NCBI GenBank assembly: GCA_044369995.1
Contig: JBILWG010000048.1
Location: 1-12,138 of the forward strand
From: F1-60-MAGs149 sp044369995
GTDB lineage: Bacteria; Actinomycetota; Thermoleophilia; Gaiellales; F1-60-MAGs149
Reading direction: 5' to 3'
DNA length: 12,138 bases
Shown here piece by piece: positions 1 through 6,139 of the stretch. Below the pieces are notes generated by a model that had not been told where the DNA came from, searched no databases, and saw only the letters and a list, made by a program, of their open reading frames with translations. The position numbers were made by a program, and so were the translations under genes. Position 1 is the first letter of the stretch. The number at the start of each line of letters is the position of its first letter.

Positions 1-73
1 CGCTGGATGGCCGCGTCACGCGATGCCGACCGGGGTGGTCTCCGGGGGGTGGACACACGCGCAGGATACCCGT

Positions 74-87
74 CGCCCTGAGGGGCG
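74..87 (-). terminator. Possible weak terminator hairpin downstream of guaA
   Basis: A short inverted repeat (CGCCC, loop TGAG, GGGCG on the plus strand) lies 18 bases past the guaA stop codon. The stem is only 5 bp and no T-run follows it in the direction of guaA transcription. It could be a GC-rich terminator or chance in such GC-rich DNA. The rest of bases 1-104 shows no gene I can support. Confidence 0.25.
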
Positions 88-104
88 CTGGGCAAGCCGG
101 CTCG

Positions 105-1640
105 CTATTCCCACTCGATGGTGCCGGGGGGCTTGGATGAGATGTCGAGGGCCACGCGGTTGACGCCCTGGACCTCGTTGATGATGCGCGTCGAGATGCG
201 CTCCAGCAGGTCGTACGGGAGGCGCGCCCAGTCGGCGGTCATCGCGTCCTCGCTGGTGACGGCCCGGATGATGATCGGATACTCGTAGGTGCGGGCATCG
301 CCCATCACCCCGACGCTCTTCACGCACGGCAGGACGGCGAAGCTCTGCCAGACCTTGTTGTACCAGCCGGCAGCGCGGATCTCCTCCTGCAGCACGAAGT
401 CGGCGCGGCGGAGGATGTCGAGCCGCTCCTGCGTGATGTCGCCGATGATCCGGATCGCGAGGCCGGGTCCGGGGAAGGGCTGGCGCCACACCATGCGATC
501 CGGCATGCCGAGCTCGATACCGACCTTGCGCACCTCGTCCTTGAAGAGCAGTCGCAGCGGCTCGCAGAGCTCGAGGTCCATGTCGTCCGGCAGGCCGCCC
601 ACGTTGTGGTGCGACTTGATCTTGGCGGCGGTCTTGGAGCCGGACTCGATCACGTCGGAGTAGAGCGTGCCCTGGACGAGGTACTTGATGCCCTCGAGCC
701 GACGGGACTCCTCCTCGAAGACACGGATGAACGTCTCGCCGATGATCTTGCGCTTCTGCTCCGGCTCGGTGACCCCGGCCAGCAGCTCCAGGAAGCGCTG
801 CTGGGCCTGCACGTGCACCAGATCGACCTTGTAGTGGTTGCCGAAGGTCTCGACGACCTGCTCGGCCTCGCCCTCGCGGAGCATGCCGTGGTCGACGAAG
901 ACGCAGGTCAGCTGGTCGCCGACGGCCCTGTGCACGAGCAGCGCGGCGACGGCGGAGTCGACGCCGCCCGACAGGGCGCAGAGCACGCGCTGGTCGCCGA
1001 CCTGCGCGCGAATGCGCGCCACCTGCTCGTCGATCACGTGCTGCGGCGTCCACGTGCCGTCCTGCTCGCAGACGTGATACGCGAAGCGCTCCAGCATCTC
1101 GGTGCCGAAGGGCGTGTGGATCACCTCGGGGTGGAACTGCACGGCGTGGAGCCGCCGCTCGACGTGCTCCATCGCGGCCGTCGGCGCTCCGGGCGTCGTG
1201 GCGGTGGTGCGGAAGCCCTCGGGCAGACGCGTGACGGAGTCGTTGTGGCTCATCCAGCAGGTGTGCGTGGACGGGACGCCGTGGAACAGCACGGCGTCCG
1301 GCTGCAGCTCGATCTCGGTCTTGCCGAACTCGCCCGTGCCGGTGCCCGCGACCTCGCCGCCGAGCGCCTGCGCCATTGCCTGCATGCCGTAGCAGATGCC
1401 CAGCACGGGCAGCCCGAGTTCGAAGATGCCCGGATCGAGGCTGGGCGCCCCCGGCTCGTTGACCGAGGCCGGTCCGCCGGACAGGACGATGCCGGCCGGG
1501 TCGAGCGCGCGGATCTCGTCGAGCGAGATGTCGTGCGGCACGAGCTCGGACAGCACCCGGCACTCGCGGATGCGACGGGCGATCAGCTGGGCGTACTGGG
1601 CCCCGAAGTCGAGGACGATGATCGGGCGGTCGGCACTCAC
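105..1640 (-). CDS. guaA: GMP synthase (glutamine-hydrolysing)
   Basis: Converts XMP to GMP using ATP and glutamine, the last step of guanine nucleotide synthesis, in the cytoplasm. The 511 residues are the usual length for the fused bacterial enzyme. Seen in the sequence: a class I glutamine amidotransferase domain (about 1-195) with the nucleophile motif GICYGMQ (Cys83) and the His170/Glu172 pair in FHPE; an ATP-pyrophosphatase domain with the P-loop SGGVDS (224-229); and the dimerisation domain ending in KPPGTIEWE, the typical GuaA C-terminus. The start is GTG at 1640, giving the expected opening before the IIVLDFGAQY strand; no strong Shine-Dalgarno is visible. It begins 4 bases after the guaB3 stop, so it is probably co-transcribed and translationally coupled with the gene making its substrate. 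All catalytic motifs are intact. Confidence 0.98.
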   Translation of the reverse strand: MSADRPIIVLDFGAQYAQLIARRIRECRVLSELVPHDISLDEIRALDPAGIVLSGGPASVNEPGAPSLDPGIFELGLPVLGICYGMQAMAQALGGEVAGTGTGEFGKTEIELQPDAVLFHGVPSTHTCWMSHNDSVTRLPEGFRTTATTPGAPTAAMEHVERRLHAVQFHPEVIHTPFGTEMLERFAYHVCEQDGTWTPQHVIDEQVARIRAQVGDQRVLCALSGGVDSAVAALLVHRAVGDQLTCVFVDHGMLREGEAEQVVETFGNHYKVDLVHVQAQQRFLELLAGVTEPEQKRKIIGETFIRVFEEESRRLEGIKYLVQGTLYSDVIESGSKTAAKIKSHHNVGGLPDDMDLELCEPLRLLFKDEVRKVGIELGMPDRMVWRQPFPGPGLAIRIIGDITQERLDILRRADFVLQEEIRAAGWYNKVWQSFAVLPCVKSVGVMGDARTYEYPIIIRAVTSEDAMTADWARLPYDLLERISTRIINEVQGVNRVALDISSKPPGTIEWE

Positions 1641-1644
1641 CGTG

Positions 1645-2805
1645 CTAGCGCGACATTCCGATGCCCTGCTCGCGCTGCAGCTTCTTGCCTTCCGTCTGCA
1701 GCGAGGGCGCGACCATGATCTCGGCCTTCTGGAACTCGTGGATCGTCTCGTACCCGGTGGTGGCCATCGACGTGCGCAGCGCGCCCATCAGGTTGAGCGT
1801 GCCGTCGTTCTCGTTGGCCGGTCCGAGCAGGATCTCCTTGAGTGTCGCGACCTGGGTGGTCTTGACGCGCGCACCGCGCGGGAGCGTGGGATGGAACGTC
1901 GCCATGCCCCAGTGCGTGCCCTTGCCGGGCGCCTCGTGGGCGCGCGCCAACGGCGAGCCGATCATCACCGAGTCGGCACCGCAGGCGATCGCCTTGGAGA
2001 TGTCGCCGCCCGTGCGCATGCCGCCGTCGGCGATCACGTTGACGTACTGGCCGGTCTCGAGCAGGTGCTGGACACGGGCCGCTGCGGCATCGGCGATCGC
2101 GGTGGCCTGCGGGACGCCGACGCCGAGGACGCCACGCGTGGTGCAGGCGGCGCCCGGACCCACGCCGACGAGGACGCCAGCCGCTCCGGTGCGCATCAGG
2201 TGCAGCGCGGTCTGGTAGCTGGCGCAGCCACCCACGATGCACGGAATGCCGACGGTGGCGATGAACTCCTTCAGGTTGAGCGGCTCCACGCTGCGCGAGA
2301 CGTGCTCCGCGGAGACGACGGTGCCCTGGATCACGAGCACGTCGAGGCCCGCGGCCACGACGGCCTCCCAGTTGTCGCGGACGCGCTGCGGCGTCAGCGA
2401 CGCGGCGGTGATCACCCCGGCGGCCTTGATCTCACGCACGCGCTGCGCCATCAGATCGACGTCGAGCGGCGCCTCGTAGATCTCCTGCATGCGACGGGTG
2501 GCCAGCTCCGGCGGCAGCCCCGCGATCTCCTCGAGAATCGCGTCGGCATCGGCGTAGCGTCCCCACAGGCCCTCGAGGTTGAGAACGCCGAGCCCGCCCA
2601 GCTTGCCGAGCTCGATGGCCGTGGCGGGCGAGACGACGCCGTCCATGGCGGAGGCCAGCAAGGGCAGCTCGATCAGGTACGGACCCAGCTTCCAGCCGAT
2701 GTCCACGTCCTCGGCGTCGCGCGTGCGCCGCGAGGGCACGATCGCAATGTCGTCAAAGCCGTAGGCGCGCCGCGCCTTCTTGCCACGTCCGATTTCGATC
2801 TCCAC
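1645..2805 (-). CDS. guaB3: GuaB3-family IMP dehydrogenase (no CBS domains)
   Basis: Predicted to oxidise IMP to XMP with NAD+, the step before GuaA. The 386-residue protein is a single TIM-barrel without the CBS pair that makes ordinary GuaB about 480-500 residues long. The opening (IEIGRGKKARRAYGFDD) and IVPSRRT are typical of the actinobacterial GuaB3 group. The active-site loop is present (GVGPGAACTTR, Cys221 as the likely nucleophile), as is the IMP phosphate motif DGGMRTGGD (about 261-269). A flap-like segment MGALRTSMATTGY occupies the place of the usual GGLRSGMGYCG-type motif. The start is GTG at 2805; an AAAGGA-like sequence lies about 13 bases upstream. The family is known from actinobacteria and cyanobacteria; in mycobacteria a different paralogue (GuaB2) is the essential IMPDH, so true activity here is inferred. 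Adjacency to guaA favours IMPDH over GMP reductase. Confidence 0.9.
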   Translation of the reverse strand: MEIEIGRGKKARRAYGFDDIAIVPSRRTRDAEDVDIGWKLGPYLIELPLLASAMDGVVSPATAIELGKLGGLGVLNLEGLWGRYADADAILEEIAGLPPELATRRMQEIYEAPLDVDLMAQRVREIKAAGVITAASLTPQRVRDNWEAVVAAGLDVLVIQGTVVSAEHVSRSVEPLNLKEFIATVGIPCIVGGCASYQTALHLMRTGAAGVLVGVGPGAACTTRGVLGVGVPQATAIADAAAARVQHLLETGQYVNVIADGGMRTGGDISKAIACGADSVMIGSPLARAHEAPGKGTHWGMATFHPTLPRGARVKTTQVATLKEILLGPANENDGTLNLMGALRTSMATTGYETIHEFQKAEIMVAPSLQTEGKKLQREQGIGMSR

Positions 2806-2883
2806 CGGGGTATCCGTGTCCTTTCGGCGACGACGCCCCCGCCAGCGGGACGCGTCTGCGCTGTCTGTCGATGCCTGAGACGC

Positions 2884-2889
2884 ACACTA
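2884..2889 (-). promoter_or_regulatory. Candidate -10 box for guaB3-guaA (TAGTGT)
   Basis: The 142-base gap between the kinase and guaB3 contains TAGTGT on the minus strand, matching TANNNT and resembling the TAGNGT boxes before pyrF and the kinase gene. It would give a leader of roughly 70 bases. No convincing -35 element is seen. Short inverted repeats in the same gap (GGTG/CACC around 2915-2926, TCCGC/GCGGA at 2932-2943) may end the upstream transcript, but they are weak. Confidence 0.25.
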
Positions 2890-2947
2890 GTCGCGCGTTC
2901 GGACGGAGACGACTGGTGTCGGCACCCCCGGTCCGCAGGCGGAGCGG

Positions 2948-3895
2948 CTAGCGCAGGCTCAGCTCGTGCAGGACCGTCTGCGCGACCTGGCGCTTGACCT
3001 CGCGCGGGTCGAAGACGCCGGCCCCGGGCACGAGCGTGCTCGCGGTGCCGCAGGCCACGGCCTGGCGCAGGGCATCCTCCGGCAGGCCGTCACGCCGGCG
3101 GGCGGCGAGGAAGCCGGCCAGCAGGGCGTCGCCGGCGCCGACGGTGCTGATCGCCTCGACGCGCGGCACGGTGACCCGCAGGCGTCGCTCCTGTCCGTGC
3201 TCGCGCACCAGCAGCACGGCTCCGGTCTCGTTGGTGATCAGGACGTTGCGCGCGCCCATATCGGCGATCTCGTCGAGCGCGGCGATCAGATCCGCGTCGC
3301 CTGCGAACTCGTGGCCGACCAGCTCCTCGGCCTCCAGCTGGTTCGGCGCGACGAGGTAGGGTTCGGCCGCCACCGCCAGGCGCAGCGGTTCGCCCTCCGA
3401 GTCGAGCACGAGCTGCGCGCCGGTGCGACGCAGGCGCTTGATGGCCTGGGCGTACCAGTCCTCGGGCACGTCACGCGGGAGCGATCCCGCCAGGACGACC
3501 ACGGAGGCGTCGCGGGCGATGTACTCGAGTCGATCGAGCAGGGCCTCGAGCTCGGCGACGGTGACGCTGGGGCCGTTCTCGATGATCTCCGTCTGGCGGC
3601 CGCTGGTCGGGTCGATCAGCACCGTGGAGCTGCGCGACTCGCCCGTGATCGGCACGAAGTCGTTGAGGATGCCCTCCGCGTCCAGCTCGCGCTGGATGCG
3701 GGCCCCGGTCTCGCCCCCTGCCAGCCCCGCGGCGATCACCGGCTGGTGCAGCAGCAGCAACGCGCGCGCGACGTTGATGCCCTTGCCGCCCGGCGCGACG
3801 AAGCCGTGCGCGCCACGGTGGCGCATGCCGATCTGCATGCTCGGCACCTGGATCGTCTTGTCGAGCGCGGCGTTGGGGGTGACGGTGATGATCAT
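2948..3895 (-). CDS. PfkB-family sugar-phosphate kinase (1-phosphofructokinase-like)
   Basis: A 315-residue ribokinase/PfkB-family kinase of the 1-phosphofructokinase / tagatose-6-phosphate kinase branch, which phosphorylates a hexose phosphate with ATP. Seen: MIITVTPNAALD opening, the sugar-binding GGKGINVAR (about 36-44), and the catalytic/anion-hole motif TVGAGDALLAGF (251-262, base Asp256). The position usually Lys in the KPN..E segment is Ala (APNQLEAEEL, 183-192), a variant I recall from actinobacterial members. Exact substrate (fructose-1-P, fructose-6-P or tagatose-6-P) cannot be read from sequence; there is no fructose PTS or aldolase gene nearby to decide. The start is ATG at 3895 with no clear Shine-Dalgarno; a TAGAGT box lies 9 bases upstream inside a palindrome. 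It follows pyrF by 72 bases and precedes guaB3 by 142, so it may be its own transcript. Confidence 0.87.
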   Translation of the reverse strand: MIITVTPNAALDKTIQVPSMQIGMRHRGAHGFVAPGGKGINVARALLLLHQPVIAAGLAGGETGARIQRELDAEGILNDFVPITGESRSSTVLIDPTSGRQTEIIENGPSVTVAELEALLDRLEYIARDASVVVLAGSLPRDVPEDWYAQAIKRLRRTGAQLVLDSEGEPLRLAVAAEPYLVAPNQLEAEELVGHEFAGDADLIAALDEIADMGARNVLITNETGAVLLVREHGQERRLRVTVPRVEAISTVGAGDALLAGFLAARRRDGLPEDALRQAVACGTASTLVPGAGVFDPREVKRQVAQTVLHELSLR

Positions 3896-3900
3896 GTGCT

Positions 3901-3916
3901 CGCCACTCTAGTGGCG
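3901..3916. promoter_or_regulatory. 16-base palindrome overlapping a candidate -10 box before the kinase gene
   Basis: Plus strand CGCCACTCTAGTGGCG has perfect 7-bp arms around a 2-base centre. Its minus-strand centre holds TAGAGT (3905-3910), a TANNNT-type -10 box exactly 9 bases before the kinase ATG. If the box is real, transcription starts at or within a few bases of the ATG. The palindrome would then be double-stranded DNA over the promoter, a plausible operator for a dimeric repressor. Alternatively it is an RNA hairpin in a read-through transcript from pyrF. Confidence 0.4.
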
Positions 3917-3967
3917 TTTGGCGCCCGTGGGTGGGAGCGCGTCGGTGCCCGTGCGGCGGTGCCCCGC

Positions 3968-4861
3968 TCAGGGCAGGAGCGCGCTGACGGCGAGGTGGTG
4001 GCGCCGTGCGGCCTCGGCGACCGCGGTCAGCCAGTCGCCGTCGTCGTCGCGCCACGTCTCGATCACGCTGCGGGCGGCCACCACGAGGCCGCCGGCCGGA
4101 TGCCGCTCGAAGGCCGGGGCGAGATCCTCGATGCGTCCCCCCTGTGCCCCGACGCCCGGCAGGAGCAGCGGCGTCGTCGGCATGCGATCCCGCGCGCTGC
4201 GGACCACGGCCGGTGCGGTGGCGCCGATCACCGCACCCACGCTGGCGACGCCGCTGGTGCCGGTGCGCCCGGTGCTCCAACCGTCGATCCAGCCCGCGAC
4301 GCGCTCCCATACCTCACCGCCGTCGCTGAGCGTCTGCTCCTCCAGCGCCGCGGCCCCGGGATTCGAGGTGCGGGCCAGCACGAAGACGCCGGCTCCGTGG
4401 CGGTCGGCGACCTCGAGGAAGGGCTCGACGGTGTCGGGCCCCATGTAGGCGTTGACGGTGACCGCATCGGCGAGCGGGGTCTGCTCGCCCGGGCGGATGC
4501 CGATCCAGGCCTCCGCGTAGGCCGTGGCGGTCGAGGCGATGTCCCCGCGCTTGGCGTCGGCGATGATCAGCAGCCCATGCTCTCGCGCCGTGGCGCAGAC
4601 GGCATCCAGCGCCGTCAGGCCGTAGCCGCCGTACAGCTCGAACAGCGCGACCTGCGGCTTGATCGCACAGCAGTACGGTGCGACCGCCTCGATCAGTCCC
4701 TGGCAGTACCGCTCGACGGCACGGGCGTGGCCGGAGCGGTTGTCGGCGAGCCCGCGCGTGACGGCGGGAGGGAAGGGACCGCGCGGGTCGATGCCGACGC
4801 ACAGCGCGCTCCCCGTCTCGGCCACCTTGGCGGCGAGACGATCTCCGAAGGGCATGGTCAT
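3968..4861 (-). CDS. pyrF: Orotidine 5'-phosphate decarboxylase (type 2)
   Basis: Decarboxylates OMP to UMP, the last step of de novo pyrimidine synthesis. At 297 residues it is the longer PyrF form typical of actinobacteria, not the roughly 230-residue E. coli type. Seen: GIDPR (23-27) for the nucleotide, KPQVALFE (68-75), and the catalytic Asp-Lys-Asp signature in DAKRGDIAST (Asp102, Lys104, Asp107). GVGAQGG near the C-terminus and the later VVAARSVI form the phosphate-binding end of the barrel. Two in-frame ATGs (4861 and 4855) are possible; I chose 4861 because a TAGCGT box lies exactly 9 bases before it and no Shine-Dalgarno precedes either. It is separated from hup by a strong terminator, so it likely has its own promoter, and it is not in the same transcript as pyrE. 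Confidence 0.97.
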   Translation of the reverse strand: MTMPFGDRLAAKVAETGSALCVGIDPRGPFPPAVTRGLADNRSGHARAVERYCQGLIEAVAPYCCAIKPQVALFELYGGYGLTALDAVCATAREHGLLIIADAKRGDIASTATAYAEAWIGIRPGEQTPLADAVTVNAYMGPDTVEPFLEVADRHGAGVFVLARTSNPGAAALEEQTLSDGGEVWERVAGWIDGWSTGRTGTSGVASVGAVIGATAPAVVRSARDRMPTTPLLLPGVGAQGGRIEDLAPAFERHPAGGLVVAARSVIETWRDDDGDWLTAVAEAARRHHLAVSALLP

Positions 4862-4870
4862 CAGGCAGGC

Positions 4871-4876
4871 ACGCTA
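4871..4876 (-). promoter_or_regulatory. Candidate -10 box for near-leaderless pyrF (TAGCGT)
   Basis: Minus-strand TAGCGT lies 9 bases before the pyrF ATG, the same distance and TAGNGT form as before the kinase gene. The only DNA between the hup terminator stem and pyrF is about 47 bases, so a pyrF promoter should fall here. No -35 is recognisable, which is common in high-GC actinobacteria. Confidence 0.4.
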
Positions 4877-4908
4877 CTACGCCGGGCGGGCAGACCCCGG
4901 AACGACGA

Positions 4909-4944
4909 ACGGCCGCTCCGTCCCCGAGGGGACGGAGCGGCCGT
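4909..4944 (-). terminator. Strong intrinsic terminator of hup
   Basis: A perfect 17-bp inverted repeat (arms 4909-4925 and 4928-4944, centre GA, effectively a CGAG tetraloop) lies 38 bases past the hup stop. Reading leftward it is followed by a modestly T-rich stretch (TCGTCGTTCC) without a true T-run, as is usual in GC-rich actinobacteria. It separates hup from pyrF. The symmetric stem could act in both directions, but no plus-strand gene ends here. Confidence 0.85.
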
Positions 4945-4982
4945 CACACTGCAGTGCCTCGCCGTGGCGATGGCGCCGCAGA

Positions 4983-5261
4983 TCAGCCTCCCTTGACGCT
5001 GGCCTTCAGCTGCGAGCCGGCCGAGAACTTCGGCACCTTGGTCGCGGCGATCTGGACCTTCTCGCCCGTGCGCGGGTTGACGCCGGTGCGGGCGGCGCGC
5101 GCCTGCACGGTGAACTTGCCGAAGCCGGTGAACGTCACGTCGCCGCCACGCTTGAGCGTGTCGCTGATCGTGCTGAGCATCGCCTCGACCGCATCGCCGG
5201 CATCCTTCTTGCTCTGGCCGGTCTTGCGGGCCACCTCGTCGATGAACTCTGCCTTGGTCAT
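4983..5261 (-). CDS. hup: HU family DNA-binding protein
   Basis: A 92-residue histone-like nucleoid protein that binds and bends DNA as a dimer. Seen: the N-terminal helical dimer part (TKAEFIDEVARKTG...), then the conserved GFGKFTVQARAARTG segment and the NPRTGE beta-arm tip (Asn62-Pro63), where the proline intercalates into DNA. It lacks the long Lys/Ala-rich C-terminal tail of mycobacterial and streptomycete HupB-type proteins. The open frame extends 14 codons further up, but the start is ATG at 5261: it gives the canonical MTKAEF opening and is preceded by GGAGG (5268-5272) at a 6-base spacing. It is monocistronic, bounded by pyrE's end and a 17-bp terminator. The good Shine-Dalgarno, rare in this window, fits a highly expressed protein. 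Confidence 0.97.
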   Translation of the reverse strand: MTKAEFIDEVARKTGQSKKDAGDAVEAMLSTISDTLKRGGDVTFTGFGKFTVQARAARTGVNPRTGEKVQIAATKVPKFSAGSQLKASVKGG

Positions 5262-5267
5262 GTGTTT

Positions 5268-5272
5268 CCTCC
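5268..5272 (-). promoter_or_regulatory. Ribosome binding site of hup (GGAGG), decides the start
   Basis: GGAGG with 6 bases (AAACAC) to the ATG at 5261. It is the clearest Shine-Dalgarno sequence in the window and rules out the longer open frame starting at 5303. Confidence 0.9.
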
Positions 5273-5274
5273 AG

Positions 5275-5290
5275 GCCGTTTGGGAACGGC
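5275..5290 (-). promoter_or_regulatory. Hairpin in the hup leader, just before the ribosome binding site
   Basis: Minus-strand GCCGTT-CCCA-AACGGC forms a 6-bp stem with a 4-base loop, ending 2 bases before GGAGG. A TACCTT box (5294-5299) upstream would place the transcription start near 5287, so the hairpin would sit at or near the 5' end of the mRNA, where it could protect the transcript. The start site is inferred only. Confidence 0.35.
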
Positions 5291-5293
5291 ACG

Positions 5294-5299
5294 AAGGTA
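5294..5299 (-). promoter_or_regulatory. Candidate -10 box for hup (TACCTT)
   Basis: TANNNT-type hexamer on the minus strand, about 32 bases before the hup ATG, leaving a leader of about 25 bases that includes the Shine-Dalgarno. No clear -35 at 17-18 bases. Further up, GCGGGT (5333-5338) and ACCCGC (5351-5356) form an inverted repeat with a 12-base gap that could be a regulator site or chance. Confidence 0.25.
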
Positions 5300-5382
5300 C
5301 CACCCCGATCGGACGGCGTTTCGCTCAACGATGCGGGTTTGTGAAAAGCGACCCGCGTAGGTAAGCCAAACACCGCAGATTC

Positions 5383-5398
5383 TGGCTCTGTTGAGCCA
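5383..5398 (-). terminator. Possible terminator hairpin after pyrE
   Basis: TGGCTC / GAGCCA with a 4-base loop lies 17 bases beyond the pyrE stop. The 6-bp stem is modest and no T-run follows, but the position at the end of a long operon makes it a reasonable candidate for partial termination. Confidence 0.4.
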
Positions 5399-5414
5399 AT
5401 CGCGGTGCGGCGCT

Positions 5415-5942
5415 CTAGCGTCCGAGCCGAAGCGCATCGGCGTCGAGCAGCCGCTCGAGCCGCACGCCGGCAGCGGTCATCGCCTCCGCCCCGCCCTCGC
5501 CGCGATCCACGACGCAGACCACCGTCTCGCAGATCAGGCCCGCCTGGCGCAGGCTGCGCACGGCATCGAGGGCGGCACCGCCGCTGGTCACGATGTCCTC
5601 GACGACGACGACGCGCTCGCCCTCCTCGAAGATCCCCTCGAGGCGGTTCGACGTGCCGTAGTCCTTGGCGGCGCTGCGCACGATCAGGAACGGCATGCCC
5701 GACGCCATGCTGGCCGACGCGGCCAGCGCGACGGCGCCCAGTTCGGGGCCGGCAACGCGCACGGCGGCCGGTTCGACCTCTGCGATCCGCGCGGCGAGGA
5801 GCTCGCCGATCTCCCGCAGCAGGTCCGGTTGCGTCTCGAAGCGGTACTTGTCGAGGTAGAAGGAGCTGCGCCGCCCCGAGCGGAGCACGAAGTCGCCCTC
5901 GAGGTAGGCGACGGCGCGGATTCGGTCGGCGAGATCGGACAT
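5415..5942 (-). CDS. pyrE: Orotate phosphoribosyltransferase
   Basis: Joins orotate to PRPP to give OMP, the substrate of PyrF. The 175 residues are short compared with the roughly 210 of E. coli and closer to archaeal-type enzymes. Seen: FVLRSGRRSSFYLDKY (orotate/PRPP side), the flexible catalytic loop KDYGTSN (93-99) and the PRPP-binding signature VVVVEDIVTSGGA (111-123). In the loop, the Lys of the usual RKEAK-type motif is Ser (RSAAK, Ser90), although the following Lys93 is kept. Start: ATG at 5942 shares one base with the upstream stop (TGATG), and a GTG directly before it (5945) is an alternative that adds one residue. It is the last gene of the long operon; nothing suggests pyrimidine-specific control such as a PyrR leader. 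Confidence 0.95.
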   Translation of the reverse strand: MSDLADRIRAVAYLEGDFVLRSGRRSSFYLDKYRFETQPDLLREIGELLAARIAEVEPAAVRVAGPELGAVALAASASMASGMPFLIVRSAAKDYGTSNRLEGIFEEGERVVVVEDIVTSGGAALDAVRSLRQAGLICETVVCVVDRGEGGAEAMTAAGVRLERLLDADALRLGR

Positions 5943-6139
5943 CACTGGGCTCCCAGGGCGGCACGCGCTGCGCGCATCAGGCCGTCGATCTCGGGTGCCT
6001 CGTCATCGAGCGAGAGCATCGAGCCATCGGCGAAGTACAGGTCGGCGCGGGCGCCGCTCGTGGCGGTGCGCCGGCGGAGCAGGACGAGCGCGCCGGCTGC
6101 GGCTCCGGCGGTCATCAGCAGCACCAGCTGCTTGCGCAT
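5942..6139 (-). CDS. Small single-pass membrane protein, unknown function
   Basis: Not recognised. A 65-residue protein with one hydrophobic N-terminal segment (about residues 4-21, LVLLMTAGAAAGALVLL), then an Arg triplet that would anchor it with the C-terminus in the cytoplasm. A short soluble part follows with a predicted beta-hairpin (LYFADGSMLSL), an acidic patch and a final amphipathic helix (IDGLMRAARAAL). The start is ATG at 6139, chosen because it shares one base with the upstream stop (TGATG); the open frame runs further up, but the extra 49 residues are Arg/Pro-rich out-of-frame sequence from the neighbour. Its position between the roadblock-like gene and pyrE, coupled to both, suggests it works with the roadblock-like protein, perhaps as its membrane anchor; that is inference. 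Confidence 0.65.
   Translation of the reverse strand: MRKQLVLLMTAGAAAGALVLLRRRTATSGARADLYFADGSMLSLDDEAPEIDGLMRAARAALGAQ

Noticed and set aside
1..104. Possible gene or RNA at the left edge
   Set aside because: Only a short open frame antisense to guaA's neighbourhood and a weak hairpin are visible; too little sequence to support a feature.
606..2997. Long plus-strand open frames opposite guaA and guaB3
   Set aside because: Their codons mirror the real genes on the other strand and the proteins are compositionally biased; no evidence for overlapping genes.
2966..4996. A 676-codon plus-strand open frame opposite the kinase gene and pyrF
   Set aside because: Same GC-driven shadow; it crosses intergenic DNA and the hup terminator and shows no recognisable domain.
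5262..5303. A 14-residue N-terminal extension of HU
   Set aside because: The added residues are not HU-like, and GGAGG at 5268-5272 directs initiation at 5261.
5333..5356. GCGGGT / ACCCGC inverted repeat with 12-base gap upstream of hup
   Set aside because: A 6-bp GC-rich repeat is expected often by chance in this DNA, and nothing ties it to a promoter element.
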